From assembly GCA_028456385.1 (NCBI GenBank), contig JALNQF010000099.1, positions 62,001 to 126,000 of the forward strand: a stretch of DNA of 64,000 nucleotides, given 5' to 3'. Each line of letters begins with the position of its first letter. Within the stretch, counting starts at the first letter, position 1. The position numbers and the translations under genes are program-made. The notes beneath the pieces were generated by a model. That model saw nothing but the letters and a program-made list of their open reading frames with translations, did no database searches and was not told where the DNA came from. The DNA is from Ophiosphaerella korrae. Lineage: Eukaryota; Ascomycota; Dothideomycetes; Pleosporales; Phaeosphaeriaceae. Shown here piece after piece: positions 32,173 through 44,920 of the stretch.

Positions 32173-35100
32173 CCTCAGCCGCGCAATGAGCTTAGGGACT
32201 GCCAAAGCGGCAGTTCCCTCGAGTTGAGGTCGTGGCGGGGTGGTGGGGAGGGACCACCATCGGTTGATGGGGAAGGAACGTCCCAACTTTGGACTCAAGA
32301 TAGACTAACACCATCTCCCCCTACACCATCGCCTCAACCCCACCACCACAATCACCGTAACCCAACATGGCCACATCTCCTCAGTCTACTTGCGCCCATC
32401 TCTTTTTACCACTGTATGTTGGTCCTCGAGTCTCACTAGCTCCCTTCGCTTTTTCGAGCGATGCTGGGTAGGCCATGGTGAGAATTGACGTCTGCATTCT
32501 TGCCCACGAAGACTCACGTTGTGAGGCTTGGCTGCAAAGCATGAGATAGCCCTTCCGAGCATCTAAGGTGGCTTCTGCCATATTCCTGGCCACTTGTCGC
32601 TACATTGTTGTAGTGGCTTGCGTGTGAATGGCCTTGAGCGGTTGCTGGGGGCAGTCGTCTGCCTTTGCCGTGCACACACGGCAAAATCTCAACACCAACT
32701 CCGCACACTTACTTGGATCTTGAGTATCCAACTCTCTCAGAATCCCTTGCAAGTATCCAAATTTCCCTTCAACATCTCACGAGCCATCGAGGCCACTCGC
32801 TGGTCGCTCCGCTTTCTCACGTGCCACCACCGATGCTGCACCATTTGAGCATGGTGCTGCTTTGCCACAGCGGAGACGGCAGAGACAGCGGAGCCGTGAT
32901 AATTGTGCTACAATTCTATCATGCTGATAACCAAAGTAGTATCGATGTGCCTGACATTGTGTTGGCACATAGTCGCGGACTTGGTCACGCTCAACTGGAC
33001 CTTGCAGCACTTAAGGACATAACAATCATCAGTCGAATTTCAGCGCGAGCTAGGGTTGAGCGTCGTACCCCATTGGCAAAAGTACATTGGCTCAATTAGG
33101 CTGATGAGCCTCCTCGACGACATCGGAATGGGATATGCGAGGAAAGCAACCTCCAATGCAGCCTCAAGCGACAGCAGCAGCGACGTTGGCCGCACCGCGG
33201 ACAATTTCACCGTCTACCATGAGGCTGCAAAAACAAGGATTTTGCCTTGGGCAGGCAACAACAGGATGAATCCTGATCAAGATCTCATTGGAATGACTTG
33301 ATGGCGACAATCGATGTCGCTGCGGATGGTTGAGGATTCCTTGCTTCATCGCCAGCGAGAGGGTCAGGCGACTACCAAAGCCGAGCACTTGATCGGCTTA
33401 TGGATCATTTGTGTGTTGTTGAAACACCACTCATAATCTTCCATGACGACGTTGATGAGAAGCAGTCCGGCATCCTCTCATCGCAATCCGCATGGCTGAG
33501 CTAGGGATCCCCCATCGACATAGAGTTGTGAAATCGTAAGACATAACTTGATAGGATATGAGCTTGGCCATCGGCAAATGTATGGTCCGACATTCGTGGG
33601 ACCAAGGACCAATTGTACCCCTTGTCGGGTGACATTATAACCTCTCGTGGAGTTGACGAAGCGGTGAGTATTGCAGCACAGGATGAAAGGGTGTATGCTC
33701 AAAAATCCACGGCTGTAATCCGTATAACATCTTGCGAATCACTCTTCAAGTCTTCAAAACAACCATTAACGCTTTTTTTTTGTCAAACATTGCCACCATA
33801 ATTGGGAGTTGATGTCGCCGTGGCGTCGATGTTCTCTACATCAGCTTTAGTATATGCGATGAAGCATGAAGCAATTCCGATTTCATTTGCAGTACATACC
33901 TTATGCCGTCCACAGCTGGATGACATTACTTTTCAGCAAGTACCAGCGCGATGCGTAATCACCGACATCACTATTCGTGCAAAAGGGCACGGCTTGGTAC
34001 AACTGTATATTCGCTACTTGTCTTTTGCCGGCGGCCGCGGCAGGGCTGAGTTCTCGGAGCTTTTCAGGAAAGGATCTCACAGATCGAGGTCTATTCCTCT
34101 CGTAAAGACCAAAACCTTAACAACTCCAACAACTATCCCCACAATTGCCAGCATCCTTCTAGCTTCTTCAGCTCGTACCTTTCTTCTGAAATCCTGAACC
34201 AATATGAAGTATTGATGTACATTCCAAGACCGATCCAAGGGGGCTGGCCATAATCCCTTTGCTGCCAGCTATCTCCGGGGCAATCCCCCGATAACCGACC
34301 TCAGACTATCATGGTGGCAGTCACTCCGCATCCCTTGGAACTGGTCAGGATGTTAACGTTGCCGCAAATGGATGAGTTTGTGTGGTGGAACTTAGCGTTG
34401 TTGATCTCGATATGGCAGTACCTGCTCGCATGGCTTTCCGGTTTCCTTTTCTCCAATTTTGTAAGGGAAGAGGAGTTCCTGTTTCCAAATCAGCAACAAA
34501 TCTCGACAACGCATATGCACAAAGCTTGGTAGCTATCCGAAAAAATGTGTCAGCCTGTAGCATCCCGCTCAGGAAGGTGTCTCGTCTGGGAGGATGTTCG
34601 ATCACTGGCTAGTACTCAAAGCCAAGATCGAAATCTTGTTGAATACCTTCACTCTGCGAGTTCGAGAAAGTCATTGACATGCCATGGAGAAAAGGGCTAC
34701 GCCCACTGAGCCAAGCTCCGTATCTCGTCTCGCGCATTCACGCCATCAAATCAGGACTTACCATCTTCCAATATAACGGCATATCCATAATGCCAGTTAG
34801 CTGCCCGATATTTACCTTGCTATGTTAGTATGTCAGTTCGTTTCGGGATGTACCACATAGTAGAACCGCCGAGGTATGAGTCTGGACCTGGCGGGATGTG
34901 TAGAAACACAGTGGTTGGTGTATGAAGCTAAAGGCCGAAGTCTCAAGCTCAACCCACGATAATCTGCGATGTATGGATTGTCCCCGACATACCATGGAGG
35001 GTAATGCCAGTTTTCCAATCCAATTGCTCAAACATAAAATGTACCACGTATCTGTTCACCGCCCCGCTTTAGCCTCGCGCTGGGCAGCAATTTGGTTGGC

Positions 35101-38100
35101 GATGGCTATCACCAACATCATCATAACGGGCTCATTCCTTGAGGTCGTACGCGATACTCAATTAACGTCATCGTAAAGGCTCGTTCCTTGCGGTCGTCCA
35201 AGATACTCGGTTAACGTCATAAAGGAAACATTCCTCGCAGTCGTCCACAATACTCAGTTAGGATGACTACCACCTTGCTCTTCCGTCGAGAATTTTGTCA
35301 GGCATCCATGAAAAGGTTGTGCGCGACTGAGAAGGCCGTACCTCAGCTACAAGTGCCGTGTTCAACGAAGGATGTCCCCCAGCACAAGTACTGGGTTCAA
35401 CCCTCCCTCTTCTCCCGGGAATATATCCTTTTGTCTTTCAACTCGGGATATGCTGAGAAGAGACCCACACGTCTGATTCTCATTGCTCTCCATCTCTTTC
35501 TTTCTTACCTTATTCCTTTCACTGCCTGCCAATGGTGTGAAGCGACAACTCTCATTGAGAAGTTGAAAGATCGCCGTTCGTTTTCGTTGTGGGTCGTCGT
35601 CGTTCGTATCGAGCAAGAATGCGAATGTTTCGATCTGATGGCACGAGGCGATGTAGTGAGATGCCTTGTAGCAGCGCGATATTGCTGCTACGTAATCGGC
35701 GATCGTAAGCGTATGGGTATATCAGCCTCTTGTGCCGATTAGTTAGGAGTCAAGGATTGTACTTGCGTTTTGGCGACATGAACACCTCGAGGGTGGAGCG
35801 AACGATCACAATTGCGATCGTGACAAGGAAGAACATAGTTTGTACCACCACTTGGAGTACCACTATCAAGTCTGGCCAGCGACAATCGATGGATGCTAAT
35901 GATTAACGACGACCGAAAGTCGCTGGAGAGACGTGACAGCAGCACTCCTAATGGTAGGGGTTGGTTTGATGGTTAGTATCGATTTTCGCGACTTGTACAG
36001 CCGGCTAGAGACTTACCGTTTCATTGGATTCTCAATGTGAGACTGGCTCGTACCTTGATTGTAAGGAGACATCTAAGACGAATGATCGACTGGTAATTTA
36101 GTAAAGAAGAGGGCTGTGGTTAGAATCTGACGCATCTGATGCGAGGATGTTGATTTCCATCACGATTGGAGGCCGGTTTCAGCTGGGTTCCTTGCCTCGA
36201 AACTGTTGGATGACGATCGATCCAGGCTTGACGAAGGAACATTCATGGACAAGACGCAAAATAGCTATCCTGGACGACATTGCGCTCAGCTTGTACTGAT
36301 ACTATGCATAAGTCGAAGGACTTTGGCTGAGTGCCTTTGACTGCTGCAAAACATGGTGTTGTCAACGTATCATGCTTGTCAAGACCCATGGCGACCAAAG
36401 TAATAAGCTGAGGAGCGAACAACAACAAAAACAACAACCAGGCATCGGTATTGCTGTTGCATCAGTGTTCATATAGCTGGGTGTTGTGATGCCCATATGA
36501 GCCGCTGACTGACGCCCGATATGAAGATTTCGATGCCATAGATGCTATCGAAATTCAGGCCGATGGTTGACGGGCACAAGGCCTTTGGCGTAGGCAAGCT
36601 TTCGCCCACTTGGTACAGGCACCCGTGACCTGCTGGAAAGATTTCTGATAAGGGTACAAGCAACCTCAGTATGGTTGCGTGAACAAATATCCTTATGGGC
36701 AACGATGTTCTCTTCCGTGAGGACTTATCACTTTAAGGCTTTAATCGAGGTTCTTGCCATTGTCGTGGATGAATTATTGCATGTAGAAATGTCTGCCAAC
36801 CTTGCTGTCGGCGAACATGTTTGACGTGCGGGTCAACTCGTCGTGGTTGAGGAAGAGATGGACAATGGGAACGACGATGACCGCCTGACAAAACTTTGTT
36901 TGTCACGCTTGGTGCTCGGCTTGATCCAACAAATGGCCACCACATTGAAGCCATGGGCAGTTGCTGTAATCGACAAGCTATGTTCGATACATGCCACCTC
37001 GAGGAACATGCAAGGCAGCCGTGTGGTGTTGGTGTTGCAGCTCGCCAGAAGGTAACGCGTGCAGCAAACATGTCTTGAAGTCCAAAAGCCTCGATACTAT
37101 GCGTCGTGTTTGGCGCATAATTTTCGACCAAGACGGTGTTGTCGTGATGGTGAAAAGTTTGCATCGCCCGGGATCAAGTCACCCACCGCGAAGTGCTTGT
37201 TTGTCTCACGCTCTTGCGGTTGCAACAAGGAGAAAAGAGCAAGTCGACCTCGCTACAGCTGGTCGGCACGATCTTCGAAGTGCCTTATGACCCAATGATT
37301 TTGGACGCAGGTGTTGCTCATGACGCCGGGCACATGACTTGCCTCAAGCTTGCGACAAACTGTGTCTGTCACGCAGCAGCACTTGACTAGTGCCGCAATC
37401 ACTTGAGGTTTCTCCATGATGATGGCTAAGCGACATGCAAGAAGGTACCCAGGCCAGACCCTAATGTGCCAAAGCCCGCAAAGTCCCATTTTCATGATGG
37501 CAGGCCGATGGCCATGTCAACAGAGGGCGAGGAAGTAGCTTGCCGCAAAGTGCTTGTTACCTGCATTAATATGTCAGTTCGTGCAAAAAAAAGTGGTGGC
37601 GCGGCACTTGGCTTACGCTGCTGCCTGTGAAGACATGACTGCGCGGGGCACAGCTGCCATAGACTGACGAAGTCGATGCAAGCGAACCTGCGAAGGCTGC
37701 CCCCCTGCCAGATGCTGTCCGGCGGTCAAATAGCTTACTCACGTTGGTGAAGTAAGGCCTTTGGTGTTGTGTCCAGCCGCATGTTGGCAAACGCTTCCTG
37801 CGCGCGAAGTCAGTAACCTTGCTAGAAGCACGAGTGCCATCAACGCCGATGCATGCAGGGCGCTCCTCAGGGGCTTACAGGCTTGAAGGTGCCCGGACAC
37901 TTGACCAGAAGGGAGATGCTTGCCCTTGTGTGTGTCAAGGCTTGCCATGCCGCTCACTGTGGAAGTGACTTGCCCAAGTTTGCGCGCCGCGACGACAACA
38001 CATCGCGTCAAAGGGAGCTGAGTACATACCTCCTGGTTACCCGAAGCGAAGGGTCATCGCCTTCATACCATGTACCTTTGTATAGGGTGTGAGGTTGCTG

Positions 38101-39341
38101 AGATGTGTCAAAAGATGTGCGCCCGCTGCCGCGGCGTCAAAGATGTGCGCTCCGTAGTGACACACAAAAATCTTCAGCCGATTCTCCAACTCGCACAGTA
38201 GCTTGATGGAGTTACCCTGCTAACAGGAGATGCGGCGTGGATGTTTTTGTTGGTTTCATGAGCGAGGTGGTGTTGGTGTGGGAGTTTGAGGCTGGAGTCA
38301 CGACGACCTTTACCTTACTATCCAGCGGTGTGGGGCACGAGCCACACTACCCATCTACAGCACGGCACCCACAATAGCCCGCCAATGAGCTGCCTGTGCA
38401 AAAAGATTGCTGAAATTCCCGAGCAAATTCTTGTAAAGATGTGCGTGCCCTTGTTGAATAACAGAGGTTAGACTGTCGGGTTCAGGGGACTGGGATATTT
38501 CAGTACCGCAGTGACTTACTTTGCGGCGACTGAGCCCTTAAAAGACATGTCCACTATTTCTGAGCGGCCTCAAGGGCAATATTGCATAGTTTGACAATGA
38601 CGCAACTTGCCAAATTTGCCTTTGCAAACGTCACAGGCAATACCAAAGATCTCCTTCACTGCTTCAGGCGGCGCAACATTGGAGATGGCAAAAGCAGCCT
38701 TATAGGTTGGACCAATGCTCTCAAATATAAGCTGTGAATATATGCAGAAGATATGGCTTGGTGTTCGTCACTTGTTGATACATGGGATTCGGGAAAGCAA
38801 GTCACAGAAAATATGCACCGCGCTGCACTCTTAAGGAGTTTCCTTGTAACAAGAGGGTGTTCCTCTCTATGGCCGTGTTCAACCAGGAGTGCAACTGCCT
38901 GGCTACAAGTACCATACCATCGCTCTCTACGTACTAAGTTGTAACTATCCATTGCGCGCGGAATTGATGGTTTCCATAACTAAGCCCATCTGATATGGCA
39001 ACCATTGGTACAAGCAACTTACGGGGAAGGGCCCAGTCCACTCTTATGAGCATGCGCCTGCGGGTCGGGTCGTACATCGCGCCTGGTCCAATCTATGACC
39101 TCTCGATATTGTGTCTGTGTGCGGAGCTCACCCAAGCCCCAAAGTTTCAGGATTCGTGATCAGTTCTTGATCTTCTCAATTGGTTTAGTGGTATCGTGAC
39201 TTGCCGTAATCTTGCAAGTACGTCCAACGTGCAAATTTATGGTAAAAGAACTGCAAAAGTTCGGCCAACCACTACCCCGCAGGTTGGATTCACTATTTAC
39301 TATTTATTGAAAAAGTATGAGAATGTCCATCAAAAATCTAC
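32173..39341. other. Gene-poor block, left part
   Basis: About 7 kb without a confident gene. Many overlapping short frames exist on both strands, none with recognisable domains, signal peptides or consistent introns. Composition is close to that of flanking noncoding DNA and not strongly AT-rich, so wholesale RIP decay is not obvious by eye. The one clear structure is the repeat at 35,121-35,263. Confidence 0.5.
35121..35263 (+). repeat. Degenerate ~48-bp tandem repeat, three copies
   Basis: Units start at 35121, 35168 and 35217. Each begins tcat, contains ATTCCT or GTTCCT, then CGGTCGTCC or a variant, then GATACTC/AATACTC and TTAACG/TTAGGA. Copies are roughly 75-80% identical by eye. Confidence 0.75.
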
Positions 39342-39488
39342 GGGCCGGTGGTCTAGTGGTCATGACATCCTCATCAAAGTGTTTAGGCAGGGTGGATGCC
39401 CGGGCTGACCACCCGGGGACTCTAACACTTCCACCTTGCTTGATACGCGGGAATGAGGAGGACCTGCGTTCGAATCGCAGCCGACCCA
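39342..39488 (+). tRNA. tRNA-like Pol III gene with 75-nt insert in anticodon loop
   Basis: The ends fold as a tRNA. Acceptor stem GGGCCGG/CCGACCC has six pairs and one C-A mismatch, with discriminator A. The D arm has GTC/GAC and canonical A14, G15, G18-G19 and A21. Anticodon stem TCCTC/GAGGA is perfect, the variable loop is GGAC, and T arm CTGCG-TTCGAAT-CGCAG is perfect. Removing 39379-39453, placed where eukaryotic tRNA introns sit (between positions 37 and 38), leaves 72 nt. The insert contains ttgat, which pairs with the anticodon loop atcaa, as in real pre-tRNAs. A T-run terminator follows. The anticodon by geometry is CAA (Leu), but the long variable arm of tRNA-Leu is absent, so identity is unclear and a tRNA-derived element or pseudogene is possible. 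Confidence 0.5.
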
Positions 39489-39490
39489 AA

Positions 39491-39502
39491 TTTTATTTTT
39501 TT
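39491..39502 (+). terminator. Pol III T-run terminator
   Basis: TTTT followed by a single A and seven T residues begins three bases after the acceptor stem ends, where a Pol III terminator is expected. Confidence 0.6.
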
Positions 39503-39543
39503 GCTCTTTTTGCCATTCCCCGCGAAGGCCATCCCGAATGGCT

Positions 39544-39620
39544 GAGCGGCCTTGGGAAAAAGATTGAATAGCCTTGGAAAAAAATAAATCGAGCAGCCTG
39601 GAGAAAGCTGGAGCGGCTTA
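39544..39620 (+). repeat. Degenerate 20-25-bp tandem repeat
   Basis: Units start at 39544, 39566, 39591 and 39611, each beginning GAGCGGCC, GAATAGCC, GAGCAGCC or GAGCGGCT, followed by TTGG or TGG and an A-rich tail. It lies just downstream of the tRNA-like gene. Confidence 0.6.
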
Positions 39621-40024
39621 TCACTAAGTCCCATTCTTCTGTTTCGGTATCAGACTTATGAGTTTTGCGCTCAAACTTGCCGCTCGCATCACTTCTGATC
39701 TCATCTTATGTGGTGATGGCCTATGTCCAACCTTCCTCATGTCATTGCGACAAGGACTTAGAGACATTAGATGAATCGGTGCGCACACAGAAAGCAGCTT
39801 CACCTGGACGATCAAATCATCGCGTCTTTGAGCTGAATGTGACGTCAACATGCCTGGCTTTCTGGTGCCTTCTTCACTAAGTGAAATTGCGACACGTGCG
39901 CAGGCTCGCCAATCAATCACTCAAACACTTGCTCATTATCCATTGGCCGGTCGCGCTCCTATGCCCAACTGTATCACATGTTGGATATAAGGTGTTCAAT
40001 TGTTCAGAATTCCATCCAAAACCT

Positions 40025-40164
40025 GGGCTAGTTAGTCTAGTAGGTCAAGACAGTTCCTGGTTTCGTAGATGTCGCCGCTGTTGGCAACGACAGTTCCCTC
40101 TCCCATGCGGTCTATTGATTCCAGCGCACGAAGAATACCGCACGTTTGAATCGTGACTGGTCCA
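40025..40164 (+). ncRNA. Second tRNA-like Pol III cassette
   Basis: The architecture mirrors the element at 39,342. GGGCTAG at 40025 pairs with CTGGTCC at 40157-40163 over seven positions with two G-T wobbles, followed by A. A-box TAGTCTAGTAGG and D-stem GTC/GAC are present, and a B-box/T-arm CACG-TTTGAAT-CGTG closes the 3' end. About 70 nt separates the halves. The anticodon stem cannot be paired cleanly, and one extra base lies before the D stem, so this is more degenerate. Six T residues at 40195-40200 could terminate Pol III. Confidence 0.35.
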
Positions 40165-40194
40165 GGTTTAAGTTTCTCTCTTTCCCCGGGAAAC

Positions 40195-40200
40195 TTTTTT
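40195..40200 (+). terminator. Possible Pol III T-run terminator
   Basis: Six consecutive T residues lie 31 bases after the second tRNA-like cassette. Confidence 0.3.
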
Positions 40201-42942
40201 GGCCTCGCCAACCCCACTATTCACTGCCCCCGCCTTTTTTTTGTTCGGGACAGTAAGAAAAGAATAAATGGGAGAAAGGCCTCAATAATCCCGTGGCTTT
40301 GTACTCGCGTTCCCTTTTGGAATGGAGCGCAATTTTACTTGTATCGCCTGTGTTCCTCCCTTGTGCAAAACCAAGTCAGTTATGTTGGCAATTTTGCGCC
40401 GATGTTTTGTTGAAAATGCAGAAATGCAGTCCAACAATTGATATATTCCCGGGCTTCTGTAGATGGCCGCCATGGGGCTCGGTGAACTCCATGTGCTTTA
40501 TCATGTCTGGTTACCCTTTTTATGTACGAATTCACAACCCGAGGATTCATATACGTCTCAACGCTTGTAAGTTCGTTATGGGAGAAGCTGCTGCCCCAGA
40601 AGCCAAATTTCATGGCGTGGAACGACTTTCGAATATCTGCATTCCTTGCCATCAATGCTGGGACTTTGGTCTCAAATATCGATGTCTAAGTCTTATCGTA
40701 AATCCCACTTTTGTTGGATTTCTTATACAGCACTTGACGTTGCGCAAGCTAATCCACGTCAAACTCATAATCACAACAAGTATATTCTGGATCTCCGTAT
40801 CGTGGGAGATGTTGATCGATGCTTACGCCTTACAAATGGTTGTGTGAAGAAGCTTCGTAGTTTCGCAGTTTCACAATACTTTGATCTCTCGACCATGGTC
40901 GCATTCATAACGTCACTAACTCTTAGCTAAATCTACTCTAATATGCAATGTTTCAACCTTTGAGTCTCATGAGCAGACTCAACATACACATGATTCTCGA
41001 AGACCTCTCATGTCTCCGGTAAAGCTGACCTGGAAAGCCTAGATCTTCAAGGACACTTATAACAAAAGTTCATATATGTTTCTCTGCAACTATCTTACGT
41101 CCATTCGAAATCAACCTATGGTAAGTCAGGCCCACATGCTGGAATGGCCTAGCCGGCATTTTCGATCGATATGAAAACCACAAAGACTATTAGCCGCACA
41201 AGGTCCTAGTTTCGTTTCGACGATGACCTTGTATAAGGTGGTGACCGCTGGTCCCTGGCCCAGGTCACTTTGTATTCTTGATCCTGGTCAAAATGAAGAT
41301 CTCTAACTGGAGCCTCGAATTGACGACTCTCAGCTGCTATTCCAGCATCGAGATTGTAGGCGTAAATGCTCAGGATCCCTCCAAGTTTTCATTTTGTCCT
41401 TTTCCTCTACTTTTTTTCATTTTGCTTTTTCTTTTCCTTGTTCTTGCCAGCCTCCAACTAGTTGTTCCTCCTATATTCTTGCTCCTTCCTGTCTCCTTTT
41501 GAATTCCCCGGTTTCTACCTGTTCTTACCCTACAAGCTATTCTAAACGAGCATTTTTACCTTGGCTTTTCATTTCCAAGTCCACCTTGTCCATGCTCATC
41601 ATGATTCTAGCCTTTTCCCAAGCTCGAGTTCGAGCAATCTTTCCTTTGATGGTCTTTGCAAGCACTCCTCGTTGCCACCTTCTCTCCCTTTCCCCAAGAT
41701 ATCATCGTTCGCTCTCTTACACTTCCTATCATTCCTCGTCAACACGCTTTCGATCACTAGAGCATCCGAAAAGTGTTCAGACACGCAACAGGATGATCCT
41801 GGAAACCACCACTCGTACTGGGTGTGTTTGAAACCCTTCTTATTCCCTGAGAGGGCCCTGAGATACCTTTCAAACCACAAGAGTCTTGGAATACTGCCGT
41901 GTCCGCGCTGTGTATGTTTGCTTCTGGTGGCCGTAAGCGTGTCGGCGAGCGTGATACGGAGAGTATGGAGAAACAGGACAATGGCTTCGCGGTCGAAGGG
42001 AAGAAAAGCGTGTCCGATGTTCGAGTCTTGCAGCGGTACGTGATTGGCGTCCTGTGACGAAAGCTTGTGGATTTGGTGTTTACTTTGCATTTTTCAACGG
42101 CCTCCCCGGCAAGCATCTTGTCATGGCCTGCCCCAACTTCTTCTTTCTCTTGTTCCATGTTCACATTATCATGCATGATTTGTCATCTTGCTTGCCCTTT
42201 GGTTTCGCGCATTGTTCTCCCAATACGACCCGTTAAAATGCCGTGACCTGTGTTCCTATGTTTATTTTCGGCGTGTAAGGACGTATGCGATACTAAGTCT
42301 CATGCAGCAGTTAAAATCAGTCCATCTTCTGAAATGAATCCATTTTAATGGTCTTATGAGGCGTGTTTACCATGCGCAATCGGTTTCTCGTGGGCATACC
42401 AAGATTGGGTAATATGATCTTGCGTCGCTTCGAATTCTATGAAGTTCGGCATTTATTAGTCGCTCAATTTAAGGTTCTTCTTTGTTGTTACTTGATTCCT
42501 AGGAACTTCTGAGAGGCGTTGTGGGTAAGCGACGGTTGAGCGAGTCGAGATTGCCAGCATTGGTTATGAGGCCAAGGACAAACAAACCTAAGCGTTGGCC
42601 ACAAGACATTAGCGAAACCCCATCCACACCTTCGACATATGTACGCCAGGGATATCACAGAAAAGTGCCTACTATCGCAGATATGCCAGAAAAAAAGCAT
42701 GCGCTACTTGCCCCATAAGAGCATTCCATCATGCCACCACTAATGCGACAGCATGGATAGAATATCAACCGCATAGAATGTGCATTTGGCTGACTTATTA
42801 CCAGTCGCGGTTCATCTATCCCTCGAGGACACCGTTTGGCAGAAGGCAACAGCTAACCTCACTTGCATAGGGAATCGCTCTCTTATAACCCCGGCACAGC
42901 TTGCACGCCTCTCGATAGAGATCCCTCGCAAGACCGTAGTTC
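40201..42942. other. Gene-poor block, middle part
   Basis: No gene is supported. A pyrimidine-rich stretch at about 41,390-41,760 creates long Ser/Leu/Phe/Pro-rich frames on the plus strand that look like composition artefacts. Confidence 0.45.
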
Positions 42943-43325
42943 TTGGTGGCGACCGAAATTGTGCGGCTGCATCTACTTATTCAACCCTTCGGGTCTATCG
43001 CTCTAGAAGCGTACAACGGTAAGCCTAGAGGATCGATCACAAAGGTTAAGACTAGTTACTGTCAGATACACACCTGCATCCAATGCGATGTTCATCATCG
43101 GGCTCAAACCTATGCAGTGATAGGCAATTTACTACAAAAGAATGCCCAGGCAGCATCGATAAAACGCAGTGCACCTCTTTCCAAGTCATACACACCATGT
43201 CTTCTTGCCTATCCTGCGAGCGAACATTTAGTCCTACCTTACCATGGGGTGCGCAATACTCTACCGAGCACGAATACAACAAGGATTCCAAATTCCATGC
43301 TGGCAAATACAAGTCAGCGGGCTAG
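42943..43325 (+). CDS. Possible partial two-exon gene ending in a cysteine-rich exon
   Basis: A 47-nt GT-AG intron (43019-43065, gtaagc donor, cag acceptor) joins the frame ending IQPFGSIALEAYN to an exon that runs to the TAG at 43323-43325. The second exon carries six cysteines: PMRCSSS, NLCSD, KECPGS, KTQCTSF, and SSCLSCER. That content resembles small disulfide-rich secreted proteins. The 5' part is unclear: no ATG or signal peptide is found before an upstream ccgtag acceptor-like site, and the coordinate start is only where the frame opens. It may be a fragment or chance. Confidence 0.25.
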
Positions 43326-44920
43326 GCTATATTGCTGGCAGGGGTGTGTGAAGACATGATGTTGTTGCGATGTGGTACCGTAGTTGAGATGTCGTTGTTC
43401 GAAGCGTGATGGGATGACCCATGTCTGCGCAGATTCCAGCCTAGCGCCCGGCCTCATCAGGCCGCACGAAGAGCCTTACATAGGCATGCGATCGTATGCG
43501 ACGAATCGAAACCCGCTTTATAAACTGTATTCCTCAGATACTTTGGGTTACAGAGGCGCAAGGATCTATGTGCTATGTTCTGTAACCCAAGAAGCCGATA
43601 TCGAAAATTGACAACTCGACATAGTACAGAAGCCGCGACGCACAAGATGTCGGTATTGAGTGCAAGGCAACAACGACAATCGCACGACACCCAAACACGA
43701 AGGTTTCCTGCAGTAACTCTGCTTGTATATGACATGGTTATGGTTTACTGACCGGACACCAAGGGCATGTGAACCACAGGACAACGGCTTTGAAACACGA
43801 ATGATGCGTATAGGTACCGGACACAAGATCGCTACACATCCAAGGTCAGCATAAATCCTGTAAGTCTCGAATATCAATAATATGCCGGATGAAGGGTCGT
43901 CTGGAAAAGGATACCAAAGCTGCCACGGCCGCCATGACTATCGCACCTCTTTGGTAGGGATATCACCTAACGGAGAACAAAGTGGACAATATCTGTCCTT
44001 TCTAGTAAAAGATTCTGCTATTACTTAGAAAAAACCGCCTTGCCCAAGATGTTGCGAGGTATTGATAGGCGGGTTTTGATAGTTGTACTATCCGATCGAA
44101 TTTCTTTTGCTTTTAACTATACCTCGTGGGCATGCCGTAAAACTATATATGGTATTGAAATTCTTAGTACAATGAATTAAGCCATCTTGCTATCTATCTG
44201 ATAACAAAAAAGCAGCCGTGATATAGTAAAGCGTCCCGAAAACTCTATCCATTGTTGGAGTCCACGATTCTGATAGTCATGCTAGTAAGAAATCTCTCAC
44301 AAACGGGTGCCATGAACAAGTCACTTTGAATACTTAAAGTATGATACCGATAAATCCCTTGAGAGTTTATGCCTGAGGTACTTGAAGTCTAGTAAGGATC
44401 GGCAACAACTTGTCTTACACGGAGGATGCAATGCAGATGCATGGAAATTGGAGCTGAATTCATTCTACGGATAGGACGAGAAGCGTTGCTATCAACATGT
44501 ATCTATTCCTGTCCGCGCATCAAGCATAATGCCACAAGGTAGCTGCAAGCTGCGCTGTACATTGTTTATAGACGTTTAATCTAAGTAGCAATGTATCTGA
44601 CAACTAGCATAGGCCTTGCAGCCGCTAGTACTCACTGATACCAGTACTTCAAGTCCGGGGCAATATTGTGTATGCGATGTGTCTGTGTTGATTGGCGATC
44701 TTTCTCGGTGGTGCGTCGGCGGGCAAGGCAAGAAGTTGGTGTTTGAGTTCGTAGGTGCGATATCGCTCGGATGGGTATCGGCGACAGGTCGTGTTCGGCG
44801 TAGAGTTGCTGTTGCTATAGATTCGAGAAGACTGAAAAGAAGGCAATGCGTAGATGGTTGGTTCGAAGAATCTGCAAGGCATTATCATTTTGTCCAAACG
44901 GCTTTCGAGATTATCTGATA

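Noticed and set aside
35263..35742. ATG-started frame of 159 codons
   Set aside because: No recognisable features; it begins inside a degenerate repeat and lies in a gene-poor block where long chance frames are expected.
39179..39235. A-box-like TGGTTTAGTGG and a partial anticodon-like hairpin, as in a tRNA
   Set aside because: No B-box or closing acceptor stem could be found downstream.
41394..42176. Several overlapping frames of 139-163 codons on both strands
   Set aside because: They arise from a pyrimidine-rich stretch; composition is Ser/Phe/Leu/Pro-biased and no frame has domains or consistent introns.
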